Positions 1-4,964 of a stretch of 6,483 nucleotides of DNA are shown one piece after another; within the stretch, counting starts at the first letter, position 1; each line of letters opens with the position of its first letter. Location of the stretch: positions 1-6,483 of the forward strand of contig CAYLZD010000091.1 of the NCBI GenBank assembly GCA_964388275.1, written 5' to 3'. The position numbers and the translations under genes were made by a program. The DNA is from JARYLZ01 sp964388275. Its GTDB lineage: Bacteria; Bacteroidota; Ignavibacteria; SZUA-365. Under the pieces are notes generated by a model that was not told the DNA's origin, searched no databases, and saw nothing but the letters and a program-made list of their open reading frames with translations.

Positions 1-49
1 CATGATCCCGAGGCCCGAAGTTGTGCAGACTGCAAATAATCCGGAATAG
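1..49 (+). CDS. Possible C-terminal tail of an upstream gene
   Basis: The frame with codons beginning at position 2 is open from the left edge and reads MIPRPEVVQTANNPE before a TAG at 47-49. The next gene would then begin only six bases later, with its AGGAAG ribosome-binding tract overlapping this stop, which is a usual operon arrangement. The first frame is also open from the edge (HDPEARSCADCK, stop TAA at 37-39) and cannot be excluded. The frame-2 reading uses CCG, AGG and GAA codons like the following genes, which slightly favours it. Too little is present to name a product. Confidence 0.3.
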   Translation, partial: MIPRPEVVQTANNPE

Positions 50-55
50 GAAGTA

Positions 56-1039
56 GTGGCGCGCTCTGGTACGAATCCACAGAAGTGGATTAAAACAATT
101 AAAAAGCCGAGGAACGTATCTCTCGTCACCGCCGTACATATACCCGAACAGGAGGGATACTGGTCCGAAGCGCTCGAGGTGTTCGAATTATGCGCCAAAT
201 CGGCTCGAATAAATACGAAAATCGAGTTCGATTTCGTTGTGCTTGACAACGGTTCATGCGCGGAAGTGGGGAACAGGCTGCTTGAAATGTCATTGAGAGG
301 AGATATCGATTACCTTGTAAGGGCAAGTGAAAACACGGGAAAAGTCGGAGCTTGGAACATACTGTTCACGATGGACCTTGGTGAATATGTGTCCTACACG
401 GACTGCGATGTTTTGTTTTTCCCGTCCTGGCTGGAGAAATCTCTGGAAATAATTAATGCCTTCGACAAAGCCGGAATCGTGACGGCGCAGCCGATCGCAG
501 GCGGTGATTTAAGCGACCAATGGACGGTCAGGGATGCTGAAAAACATGAAGATATCGAGATTCGTACAGGAATTCTCATTCCGGATGAATACACCAGGGC
601 CGTGATTATGGGCCTCGGCAGAGGAGAGGATGAATTCCAGAGACGGAACGTCAACAGGAAAGACGCGATGCTGGTGAGAAACGGCGTGAAAGCGTACGCC
701 TGCGCCTCGCACTTCCAATTCACGTCGAGAAGAGCCGTTCTCCGGAGTTTGTTTCCGGCCGAAACGAGCATTCCATTGGGCGATGACCTTCAATTCGACG
801 TGGAGATGGAAAAGTCCGGGTATTGGCGCCTGGCCACGAACGAGTTCCTGTCATATCATATGGGAAACAAATTGCCGCGAGGCGGAGCGGAGAAGGGAAC
901 CATCGAGCTGTTATATCCCGGCTATGATGATCTGTTGAATTCGGAGCAAATCGCCCGTAATGATGGGAGCCGAATGTCGCGGCTTCGAAAATTGGCCAAA
1001 GCAATCAACAAGCTGACATACAGATATATATACGAATAG
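56..1039 (+). CDS. GT-A fold glycosyltransferase (family 2-like)
   Basis: A 327-aa protein, probably cytoplasmic, that transfers a sugar from a nucleotide-sugar donor to a growing surface glycan; donor and acceptor are unknown. The GT-A core is visible: first beta strand VSLVTAVHIP (21-30), VVLDNGS (61-67, nucleotide-binding strand and turn), NTGKVGAWNIL (93-103), and a DxD-type metal/nucleotide motif at D116-C-D118 in YTDCDVLFFPSW. GDDLQFDVEM (242-251) lies where family 2 enzymes carry the catalytic acidic residues, and YHMGN (267-271) follows. No signal peptide or membrane segment is seen, and the tail is basic (RMSRLRKLAKAINK, 306-319). The start is GTG at 56: an in-frame TAG at 47-49 blocks any earlier start, and the GT-A core begins only 20 residues in. 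AGGAAG (48-53) is the apparent ribosome-binding site but lies unusually close, two to four bases from the start. Arg codons are mixed, with many AGA/AGG. The fold is clear; specificity cannot be read. Confidence 0.85.
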   Translation: MARSGTNPQKWIKTIKKPRNVSLVTAVHIPEQEGYWSEALEVFELCAKSARINTKIEFDFVVLDNGSCAEVGNRLLEMSLRGDIDYLVRASENTGKVGAWNILFTMDLGEYVSYTDCDVLFFPSWLEKSLEIINAFDKAGIVTAQPIAGGDLSDQWTVRDAEKHEDIEIRTGILIPDEYTRAVIMGLGRGEDEFQRRNVNRKDAMLVRNGVKAYACASHFQFTSRRAVLRSLFPAETSIPLGDDLQFDVEMEKSGYWRLATNEFLSYHMGNKLPRGGAEKGTIELLYPGYDDLLNSEQIARNDGSRMSRLRKLAKAINKLTYRYIYE

Positions 1040-1074
1040 CGCAAATCGCTGATATGATACTGATCCACAATGTT

Positions 1075-1092
1075 TGCCGCCCGCCGGCGGCA
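1075..1092 (+). other. GC-rich hairpin in intergenic leader
   Basis: In the 102-base gap between the first two glycosyltransferase genes, GCCGCC (1076-1081) is perfectly complementary to GGCGGC (1086-1091). A flanking T-A pair makes a 7-bp stem around the four-base loop CGCC. The following bases (TTATACGC) are not a T run, so it is not a canonical intrinsic terminator. It could be a processing, attenuation or mRNA-stabilising structure. The same GCCGCC could instead pair with the GGC-repeat tract at 1131-1140, immediately before the next start codon. The rest of the gap holds no convincing promoter or small ORF. Confidence 0.45.
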
Positions 1093-1141
1093 TTATACGC
1101 ATTGAAGCGCAAATAATGATAGAGAAGTATGCGGCGGCGGT

Positions 1142-1957
1142 ATGGAAGTTGTCGTAGTTGTTCCGGTGTACAAAAGCGTTTTAAGCGAAAGCGAAAGCAT
1201 CTCCGCTGAAGTTATAAATTTCCATTTATCCGGATATGATATCAAATTGGCATGCCCGGACGGTCTTCAGGCGCCGGAACGGCTGAAACGATATGATAAA
1301 ATCGTATTCGAAGGGAAATACTTCGAGAGCATAAAGGGATACAACAGCCTTCTTTTGCGCAGGGATTTTTACGAAGCCTTTGTTGAATATCGATACATTT
1401 TAATATGCCAGCTGGATTGCCTGGTGTTTTCGAGCCGGCTCGACCATTGGTGCAGGCAGGGCTATGACTATATCGGCGCGCCGTTGAAATTGAAAAACGA
1501 GAGGGGGATCAGCAAGTATGCCGTCGGAAACGGCGGCCTGTCCTTGAGGAGAGTAAGCTCGTTCTTGAAGGTGCTGGAATCCGCCGAAAAGGGACAGGGC
1601 GCGCTTAATACATTCACTCGATTATGTTTCGACACGCCGCCGGACATAGCGGCAAAAAACATGCTCCCAAAAATCAGAAAGATAGCGGGCACGGCGAGGT
1701 CGATTCTGAACGGAACGAACCCGTATACGGAAAGATATTCGATGAATGAAGATCTATTCTGGTCGTTCAGGGCGGCTTTGTTCAACCCGGCGTTTAGAAT
1801 TCCGATGCCGGAGATCGCCTGCGGGTTCTCCATAGAAAAGGAAGCGCAATACTGGATAAATGTGAACGGCGGCGGCCTCCCGTTCGGCTGTCATGCATGG
1901 AATAAATACGACAGGGAGTTTTGGACGAAGCATATTCCTGAAAAGATTCTTATATGA
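1142..1957 (+). CDS. DUF5672-type putative glycosyltransferase
   Basis: A 271-aa protein whose motifs I recognise as those of DUF5672, a family common in polysaccharide loci and thought to be glycosyltransferase-like; its reaction is unproven. Visible signatures in order are EVVVVVPVYK (2-11, first strand of a nucleotide-binding fold), FESIKGYNSLLL (61-72), YILICQLDCLVF (85-96, with Asp92 in a DxD-like place), GYDYIGAP (107-114), VGNGGLSLR (128-136), NEDLFWSF (202-209) and LPFGCHAWNKYDREFW (246-261). Length is close to what I expect of the family. There is no membrane segment. ATG at 1142 lies directly before the first beta strand and no in-frame ATG is nearby upstream. The Shine-Dalgarno is poor: AGAGAAG at 1121-1127 is too distant, and a GGC-repeat lies immediately upstream. 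The last four bases (ATGA, 1954-1957) are shared with the next gene, implying translational coupling. Family assignment is confident; activity is inferred from neighbours. Confidence 0.8.
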   Translation: MEVVVVVPVYKSVLSESESISAEVINFHLSGYDIKLACPDGLQAPERLKRYDKIVFEGKYFESIKGYNSLLLRRDFYEAFVEYRYILICQLDCLVFSSRLDHWCRQGYDYIGAPLKLKNERGISKYAVGNGGLSLRRVSSFLKVLESAEKGQGALNTFTRLCFDTPPDIAAKNMLPKIRKIAGTARSILNGTNPYTERYSMNEDLFWSFRAALFNPAFRIPMPEIACGFSIEKEAQYWINVNGGGLPFGCHAWNKYDREFWTKHIPEKILI

Positions 1958-3021
1958 GCGACAACTTGAGAGATCCTCTTCGCGAAGCGAAGGAGAAAGG
2001 ATGGCCCTGGTTTGTTCAGGAAGCGCCGGCGGAAGAGGATATGCCGGGGAACAGCAATATTCCATATCCGAAAATAAGCATAATTACCACCTCATTTAAC
2101 AGCGAAATATTCCTCGAAGAAACAATAAGAGGCGTGCTTCAGCAGAAATACCCGAATCTGGAATACATCATTATCGACGGCGGCAGCACTGATGACACGA
2201 TAAGCATAATCAAGGCATATTCGGAGCACATATCATACTGGATAAGCGAGCCCGACAAGGGGGAAAACAGCGCAATCAACAAGGGCTTCGCGCGCTGCAG
2301 CGGAGAAATAATCACATTCAACAGCAGCGACGATGTGTATATGCCGGGGGTGTTTCACGATGTGGCCGTGAAGTATATCGCTGAACCGGAATGCGGAGCT
2401 GTAATCGGCGGTTTCAGATACATTGACGAAAAATCGGACGTGATTTCAGGCGAGGAAATGCCGAGAATGCCACGATCCGCTCCGTTGGATTTGTCGACAA
2501 TAAAGGGAAGCGAATGGCGATTGCATCAACAGGCGACATTCTATACCTCGAGCGGATTGAAAAAAGCGGGCAGATATGTCAGGGAAGACTTGAAGTACAC
2601 GGGAGACAGGGAATTGCTCTATAGAATAGCTAAATCGAACAGGATAGTATTGTCGAACATGTGTTACGCGTCGTATAGAATTCATAAGGGAAGCCAGACA
2701 AGGGGAGAATACGCCTCGAGATTGGAGGCGGACAAGGAATATTACGTGCTTCAAAAATCATTCATAAAGGGAGAGGACGGTTTAGATGGAAGAAGAGAAA
2801 AAATCGCGAGAAGCCATCTATCGAAGATTTATCTGAACAAGGCAAAGTATTCAAGCGGTATTATAAAGGAACTCTGCTGGCTTATCATGGCTGCGGTCTT
2901 GAACATGGAACTTGTAACGAAAAGGTCATACTGGGGAATATGGCTCAGAAAAGGGGGACTGAGAAAGGAAATCAAAACGGCCGGAAAGACAGAAGGAAAG
3001 AAATCAAGTTATTCAATATGA
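1954..3021 (+). CDS. Glycosyltransferase family 2
   Basis: A 355-aa cytoplasmic or membrane-peripheral transferase that adds one sugar to a surface-polysaccharide repeat unit. Classical family 2 motifs are present: ISIITTSFNS (41-50), IRGVLQQKYPNLEYIIIDGG (58-77) running into STDDT, SEPDKGENSAINKGF (98-112), the DxD-equivalent NSSDDVYMPG (123-132, Asp126/Asp127), HQQATFYTSSGLKKAG (191-206), GDRELLYRIA (217-226, likely catalytic acid region) and YRIHKGSQT (241-249). The SEPDKG-NKGF and HQQ pattern resembles the WcaE/WcaA-like group, but specificity cannot be assigned. The first 40 residues precede the fold and are charged. A hydrophobic stretch around 305-317 is too short to call a membrane anchor. 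ATG at 1954 overlaps the preceding stop as ATGA, so translation is probably coupled; no good Shine-Dalgarno is seen. Arg codons are strongly AGA/AGG-biased (18 of 22), unlike the genes after 3686. Confidence 0.9.
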   Translation: MSDNLRDPLREAKEKGWPWFVQEAPAEEDMPGNSNIPYPKISIITTSFNSEIFLEETIRGVLQQKYPNLEYIIIDGGSTDDTISIIKAYSEHISYWISEPDKGENSAINKGFARCSGEIITFNSSDDVYMPGVFHDVAVKYIAEPECGAVIGGFRYIDEKSDVISGEEMPRMPRSAPLDLSTIKGSEWRLHQQATFYTSSGLKKAGRYVREDLKYTGDRELLYRIAKSNRIVLSNMCYASYRIHKGSQTRGEYASRLEADKEYYVLQKSFIKGEDGLDGRREKIARSHLSKIYLNKAKYSSGIIKELCWLIMAAVLNMELVTKRSYWGIWLRKGGLRKEIKTAGKTEGKKSSYSI

Positions 3022-3043
3022 TGCCTGCCGTATTGCATCAGAG

Positions 3044-3071
3044 GCGTATAGAAAAATGCGTATAGAAAAAA
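3044..3071 (+). repeat. 14-bp tandem duplication over the rmlC start codon
   Basis: GCGTATAGAAAAAT (3044-3057) is followed at once by GCGTATAGAAAAAA (3058-3071), 13 of 14 bases identical. The rmlC ATG (3056-3058) straddles the junction. The second copy encodes Arg-Ile-Glu-Lys of the mature start; the first lies in the leader just after AGAGG (3040-3044). Fourteen is not a multiple of three, so the duplication also shifts frame relative to an ATG at 3021 that overlaps the preceding stop as TGATG. Confidence 0.85.
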
Positions 3072-3658
3072 CAAACCTGTCCGACGTACTTCTCATTACG
3101 CCTGAAAGGCTCGGCGACAAGAGGGGTTTCTTCATGGAAACATGGAGAAAAGACCTCATGGAGCAAGCTGGAATACAGGCGGCTTTCGTGCAGGACAACG
3201 CCTCGCGTTCATCGATCGGCACGTTACGCGGTCTTCATTATCAGCATCCATATGGGCAGGGAAAACTGGTCAGAGTGGTGAGAGGCCGGGTATTCGATGT
3301 GGCGGTGGACATAAGGAAAGGCAGCCCGGATTTCGGGAAATGGACTGGATATGAACTGTCGGATGAAAACTGCCGGCAGCTCTGGGTTCCGCCCGGCTTT
3401 GCGCATGGGTATCTGGTGCTAAGCGAAATAGCGGATTTCGCGTACAAATGCACGGAGTACTATCACAGGGAGGCCGAGGGCGCCATTCTCTGGAATGACC
3501 CGGACATAGGAATTGAATGGCCGGTTGAAGGCGCACCGTTGCTGTCGGACAAGGACGCGGCGGGCAGGAGGCTGAGAGATGTCGAGTTGTTGCCGGAGTG
3601 GGGGGGGAGGGAGTTGGGAGTTGGGAGTGGGGAGTGGGGAGTGGGGAGTTGGGAGTGA
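3056..3658 (+). CDS. rfbC: dTDP-4-dehydrorhamnose 3,5-epimerase (RmlC)
   Basis: RmlC epimerises C3 and C5 of dTDP-4-keto-6-deoxy-D-glucose, the third step of dTDP-L-rhamnose synthesis, as a cytoplasmic dimeric cupin. Diagnostic motifs: GDKRGFFMETW (20-30), FVQDNASRSSIGTLRGLHYQ (44-63) with His61 as the expected catalytic base, GKLVRVVRGRVFDVAVDIRK (69-88), PDFGKWTGYELSD (91-103), LWVPPGFAHGYLVLSE (109-124), ADFAYKCTEYY (126-136, conserved Tyr region), NDPDIGIEWP (147-156) and LLSDKDAAGRRL (162-173). The family usually ends near residue 180; the extra tail from about 184 to 200 (GVGSGEWGVGSWE) is translated from a G-rich heptamer array and is probably not part of the fold. ATG at 3056 gives the family-typical N-terminus MRIEKT, with AGAGG (3040-3044) 11 bases upstream. 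The other rml genes are not in the window. Arg codons are 11 of 16 AGA/AGG, so it belongs with the upstream genes in composition. Confidence 0.96.
   Translation: MRIEKTNLSDVLLITPERLGDKRGFFMETWRKDLMEQAGIQAAFVQDNASRSSIGTLRGLHYQHPYGQGKLVRVVRGRVFDVAVDIRKGSPDFGKWTGYELSDENCRQLWVPPGFAHGYLVLSEIADFAYKCTEYYHREAEGAILWNDPDIGIEWPVEGAPLLSDKDAAGRRLRDVELLPEWGGRELGVGSGEWGVGSWE
3609..3657 (+). repeat. Seven tandem G-rich heptamers (GGGAGTK)
   Basis: Seven consecutive 7-base units: GGGAGTT at 3609 and 3616, GGGAGTG at 3623, 3630 and 3637, GGGAGTT at 3644, GGGAGTG at 3651. An eight-G run at 3600-3607 and GGAGTG just before look like a decayed extra unit. The array encodes the last 16 or so residues of RmlC, and its last two bases plus A3658 form the stop codon. 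No stop codon occurs in any of the three forward frames within the array. Short heptameric tandem repeats of this style are known as STRR sequences in cyanobacteria, but this does not by itself identify the host. Confidence 0.95.
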
Positions 3659-3677
3659 GACATTCCAATTTTTCTTT
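3652..3677 (+). terminator. Possible weak intrinsic terminator after rmlC
   Basis: GGAGTG (3652-3657) can pair with CATTCC (3661-3666) around the three-base loop AGA, giving six pairs including one G-U. It is followed by AATTTTTCTTT (3667-3677). Hairpin plus T-rich run is the form of a Rho-independent terminator, but the stem is short and contains the rmlC stop codon, so efficiency may be low. Its left arm is the last heptamer of the array, and other heptamers could compete for the right arm. It lies exactly where codon usage changes. Confidence 0.35.
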
Positions 3678-3685
3678 ATGAATTC

Positions 3686-3982
3686 ATGAGCGAACACAGC
3701 TATCTCATACCGATATTCTGGGATCAGCCGCGGTTGCGCGATGCCGACGTTCTGCGTGAGATACTCCGCGGTGGTGATGCGCCGCTACGGCGCTGGATAC
3801 TGCTTCGTTTCCTGCGGTATGCGCGTGTGAAGGAGACCTTCGCCTGGTTCTCGCTGGATGATATCCGTGCCGCGGTGCCCGACCTGCCGGCGCGTTCCGG
3901 GGATAGAGTTAAGTGGACGCGACTGTTGGAAGTATATGGCGCTGAGGTCGGCGGTATGTGTACAGTAAAGTGGGAAGAGTGA
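3686..3982 (+). CDS. Small hypothetical protein, possible AbiEii partner
   Basis: A 98-aa soluble protein that I cannot name firmly. It starts with YLIPIFWDQP (6-15), has a helical middle with RRWILLRFLRYAR (35-47) and ends with KWTRLLEVYG (76-85). The WD near the N-terminus, a W followed by a basic/hydrophobic helix ending in Y, and a late W recall small proteins (DUF6922-like, from memory) seen beside AbiEii nucleotidyltransferases. It shares this layout with the next gene, suggesting two diverged tandem copies. ATG at 3686 is preceded by T-rich sequence with no Shine-Dalgarno; an ATG at 3678 leads to a stop after three codons. The C-terminal CTVKWEE is translated from a purine-rich tract. 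Arg codons are nearly all CGN, with one AGA, in contrast to rmlC 28 bases upstream. A partner or antitoxin role is inferred only from position. Confidence 0.65.
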   Translation: MSEHSYLIPIFWDQPRLRDADVLREILRGGDAPLRRWILLRFLRYARVKETFAWFSLDDIRAAVPDLPARSGDRVKWTRLLEVYGAEVGGMCTVKWEE

Positions 3983-3993
3983 AGGGGGAAGGG
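3983..3993 (+). promoter_or_regulatory. Ribosome-binding tract for the 102-aa gene
   Basis: AGGGGGAAGGG fills almost the whole 12-base gap between the 98-aa and 102-aa genes. AGGGGG (3983-3988) lies six bases before ATG 3995, and GAAGGGA lies about nine bases before an alternative in-frame ATG at 4004, so either start is workable. It is the end of a longer purine-rich stretch beginning near 3964. Confidence 0.6.
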
Positions 3994-3994
3994 A

Positions 3995-4303
3995 ATGAGC
4001 GCGATGACATCGAGCATCGGTCGGTTGTTGTGGGATGTTCCGATTTCGGAGGAGCAGTTCCGCGCGATCCTCGCGGGGACGCTCGTGCTCGGGCGCTTCG
4101 ACAGGACGTGGGCGGCTGCGCGGCTCATTGACTACGGGCTGTACGAGGACATCATCCGGGAATTGGGCTACCGCAACATAGTCGCGTGGTGGCCGGCCTG
4201 GAGACAGCGGGTGCGTTCCGATGCGCGGCGACGAGGCATGGATTTTCTTGTCTCCTATCTTCGTGAACACAGGCCGGAGTATTGCGGAGCCGCGCATGGA
4301 TAG
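3995..4303 (+). CDS. Small hypothetical protein preceding AbiEii NTase, putative partner
   Basis: A 102-aa soluble basic protein. It shows GRLLWDVPISEEQFRAIL (9-26), RTWAAARLIDYGLYEDIIRE (37-56) and IVAWWPAWRQRVR (62-74), then a basic stretch and a helix (MDFLVSYLREHRPEY, 82-96). LLWDVP, a mid-protein W-(x)3-R-L-(x)2-Y helix and a later W-rich segment mirror the preceding 98-aa protein (IFWDQP, RWILLRFLRY, KWTRLL). I infer that the two are diverged paralogs of a family that precedes AbiEii genes and probably neutralises or assists the nucleotidyltransferase. No helix-turn-helix like that of the AbiEi antitoxin is evident. Its end overlaps the next gene by eight bases (4296-4303), implying coupled translation and stoichiometric expression. 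Starting at 4004 instead would remove three residues. The reading frame is convincing; the function is inferred from context. Confidence 0.72.
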   Translation: MSAMTSSIGRLLWDVPISEEQFRAILAGTLVLGRFDRTWAAARLIDYGLYEDIIRELGYRNIVAWWPAWRQRVRSDARRRGMDFLVSYLREHRPEYCGAAHG

Positions 4304-4964
4304 CAGCGCGTACGTCGAGCGTCTGTATCCGCTGCAGGACAGGGTTTCAGCCGTACTCCGCGGCCTGGATACCGGTTTGTATCTCACCGGTGGCACGGCC
4401 GCCTCACGCGTGTATCTCCATCATCGATACTCAGATGACCTCGATTTGTTCGCCGACGACGATCCCATGTTCCCTGTCTGGACATCCCGTGTCATCGAAG
4501 CAATACGGCACGTCGCGATGTGGGACACAAATGTGTCATCGCAGGGGGAGCGTTTCATGCGATTGTTCGTAACCGAACAGGACGTCACACTCAAGATCGA
4601 ATGCGTGAACGACTTACCTGCCCGTATCGGGACCGTACAGCAGCATCCCGTGTTCGGGCGTATCGATACGGCGGAGAACATCCTGGCGAACAAAGTGACA
4701 GCGGTGCTTGACCGGGGCGCTCCGAAGGATTTCGCGGACATCTGGGGCTTCTGCTGCCGTATGTCCCTAGATCTGCGAGTTGCCATCACGGGCGCACAGG
4801 GGAAGGCCGCGGGCGTTTTCCCGGCAGACCTTGCACGCGTCCTGGCATCAGTGACGGAGGACGACTGGCGCTATGTCAACTGGATACAGGCGCCCGACAT
4901 GACACGGTATCTCCACGACATGAAGCGGCTGGCGGAGTCACTGCTCTTTCCGGATGGTGTATGA
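4296..4964 (+). CDS. AbiEii/AbiGii-family nucleotidyltransferase (putative toxin)
   Basis: A 222-aa cytoplasmic enzyme of the AbiEii/AbiGii (PF08843-type) group, DNA-polymerase-beta-like nucleotidyltransferases that act as toxins in type IV toxin-antitoxin and abortive-infection systems. Motifs: YLTGGTAASRVYLHHRYSDD (29-48) with Gly32-Gly33 and, from SDDLDLF (46-52), the paired metal-binding acids Asp48 and Asp50; LKIEC (99-103) with Glu102 in the place of the third acid; and NKVTAVLDRGAPKDFADIW (132-150), matching the family K-A-R-KD-D signature. The catalytic residues therefore look intact. Length is slightly short for the family. ATG 4296 is chosen over in-frame ATG 4221 because the family N-terminus (ERLYPLQDRV) starts just after it, GGAG (4286-4289) is well placed, and 4221 would overlap the preceding gene by 83 bases. 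The stop is shared with the next start as ATGA. Arg codons are 1 of 18 AGA/AGG. A biological toxin role is inferred. Confidence 0.88.
   Translation: MDSSAYVERLYPLQDRVSAVLRGLDTGLYLTGGTAASRVYLHHRYSDDLDLFADDDPMFPVWTSRVIEAIRHVAMWDTNVSSQGERFMRLFVTEQDVTLKIECVNDLPARIGTVQQHPVFGRIDTAENILANKVTAVLDRGAPKDFADIWGFCCRMSLDLRVAITGAQGKAAGVFPADLARVLASVTEDDWRYVNWIQAPDMTRYLHDMKRLAESLLFPDGV

Noticed and set aside
1053..1058. TATGAT as a -10 promoter element before the DUF5672 gene
   Set aside because: No acceptable -35 element lies 16-18 bases upstream; the region before it is the end of the preceding gene.
1978..1987. Ten-base palindrome CTTCGCGAAG
   Set aside because: It falls in the coding start of the family 2 glycosyltransferase, has no loop or flanking symmetry, and is explained by Leu-Arg-Glu codons.
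3609..3657. Heptamer array as a CRISPR or integrase attachment site
   Set aside because: Units are 7 bases with no spacers and no cas gene or integrase nearby; it is a simple tandem repeat.
3270..3697. Several minus-strand open frames rich in Pro, Thr and Ser
   Set aside because: They are antisense to rmlC and their low-complexity tails (PTPHSPLPTP type) are simply the reverse translation of the G-rich heptamers.
4221..4295. Longer start (ATG 4221) for the nucleotidyltransferase
   Set aside because: It would overlap the preceding gene by 83 bases and add 25 residues not matching the family. ATG 4296 has a well-placed GGAG and directly precedes the family-typical N-terminus.
3785..4396. Minus-strand open frame of 203 codons
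   Set aside because: It lies antisense to the three linked small genes, has no recognisable motif, and GC-rich sequence of this kind commonly leaves the opposite strand open.
4296..4964. Nucleotidyltransferase as a sugar-nucleotide-forming enzyme of the glycan pathway
   Set aside because: Its GG...DLD and K-R-KD signature is that of AbiEii-type polymerase-beta-like enzymes, and it lacks the N-terminal glycine-rich pyrophosphorylase motif of RmlA-like enzymes.
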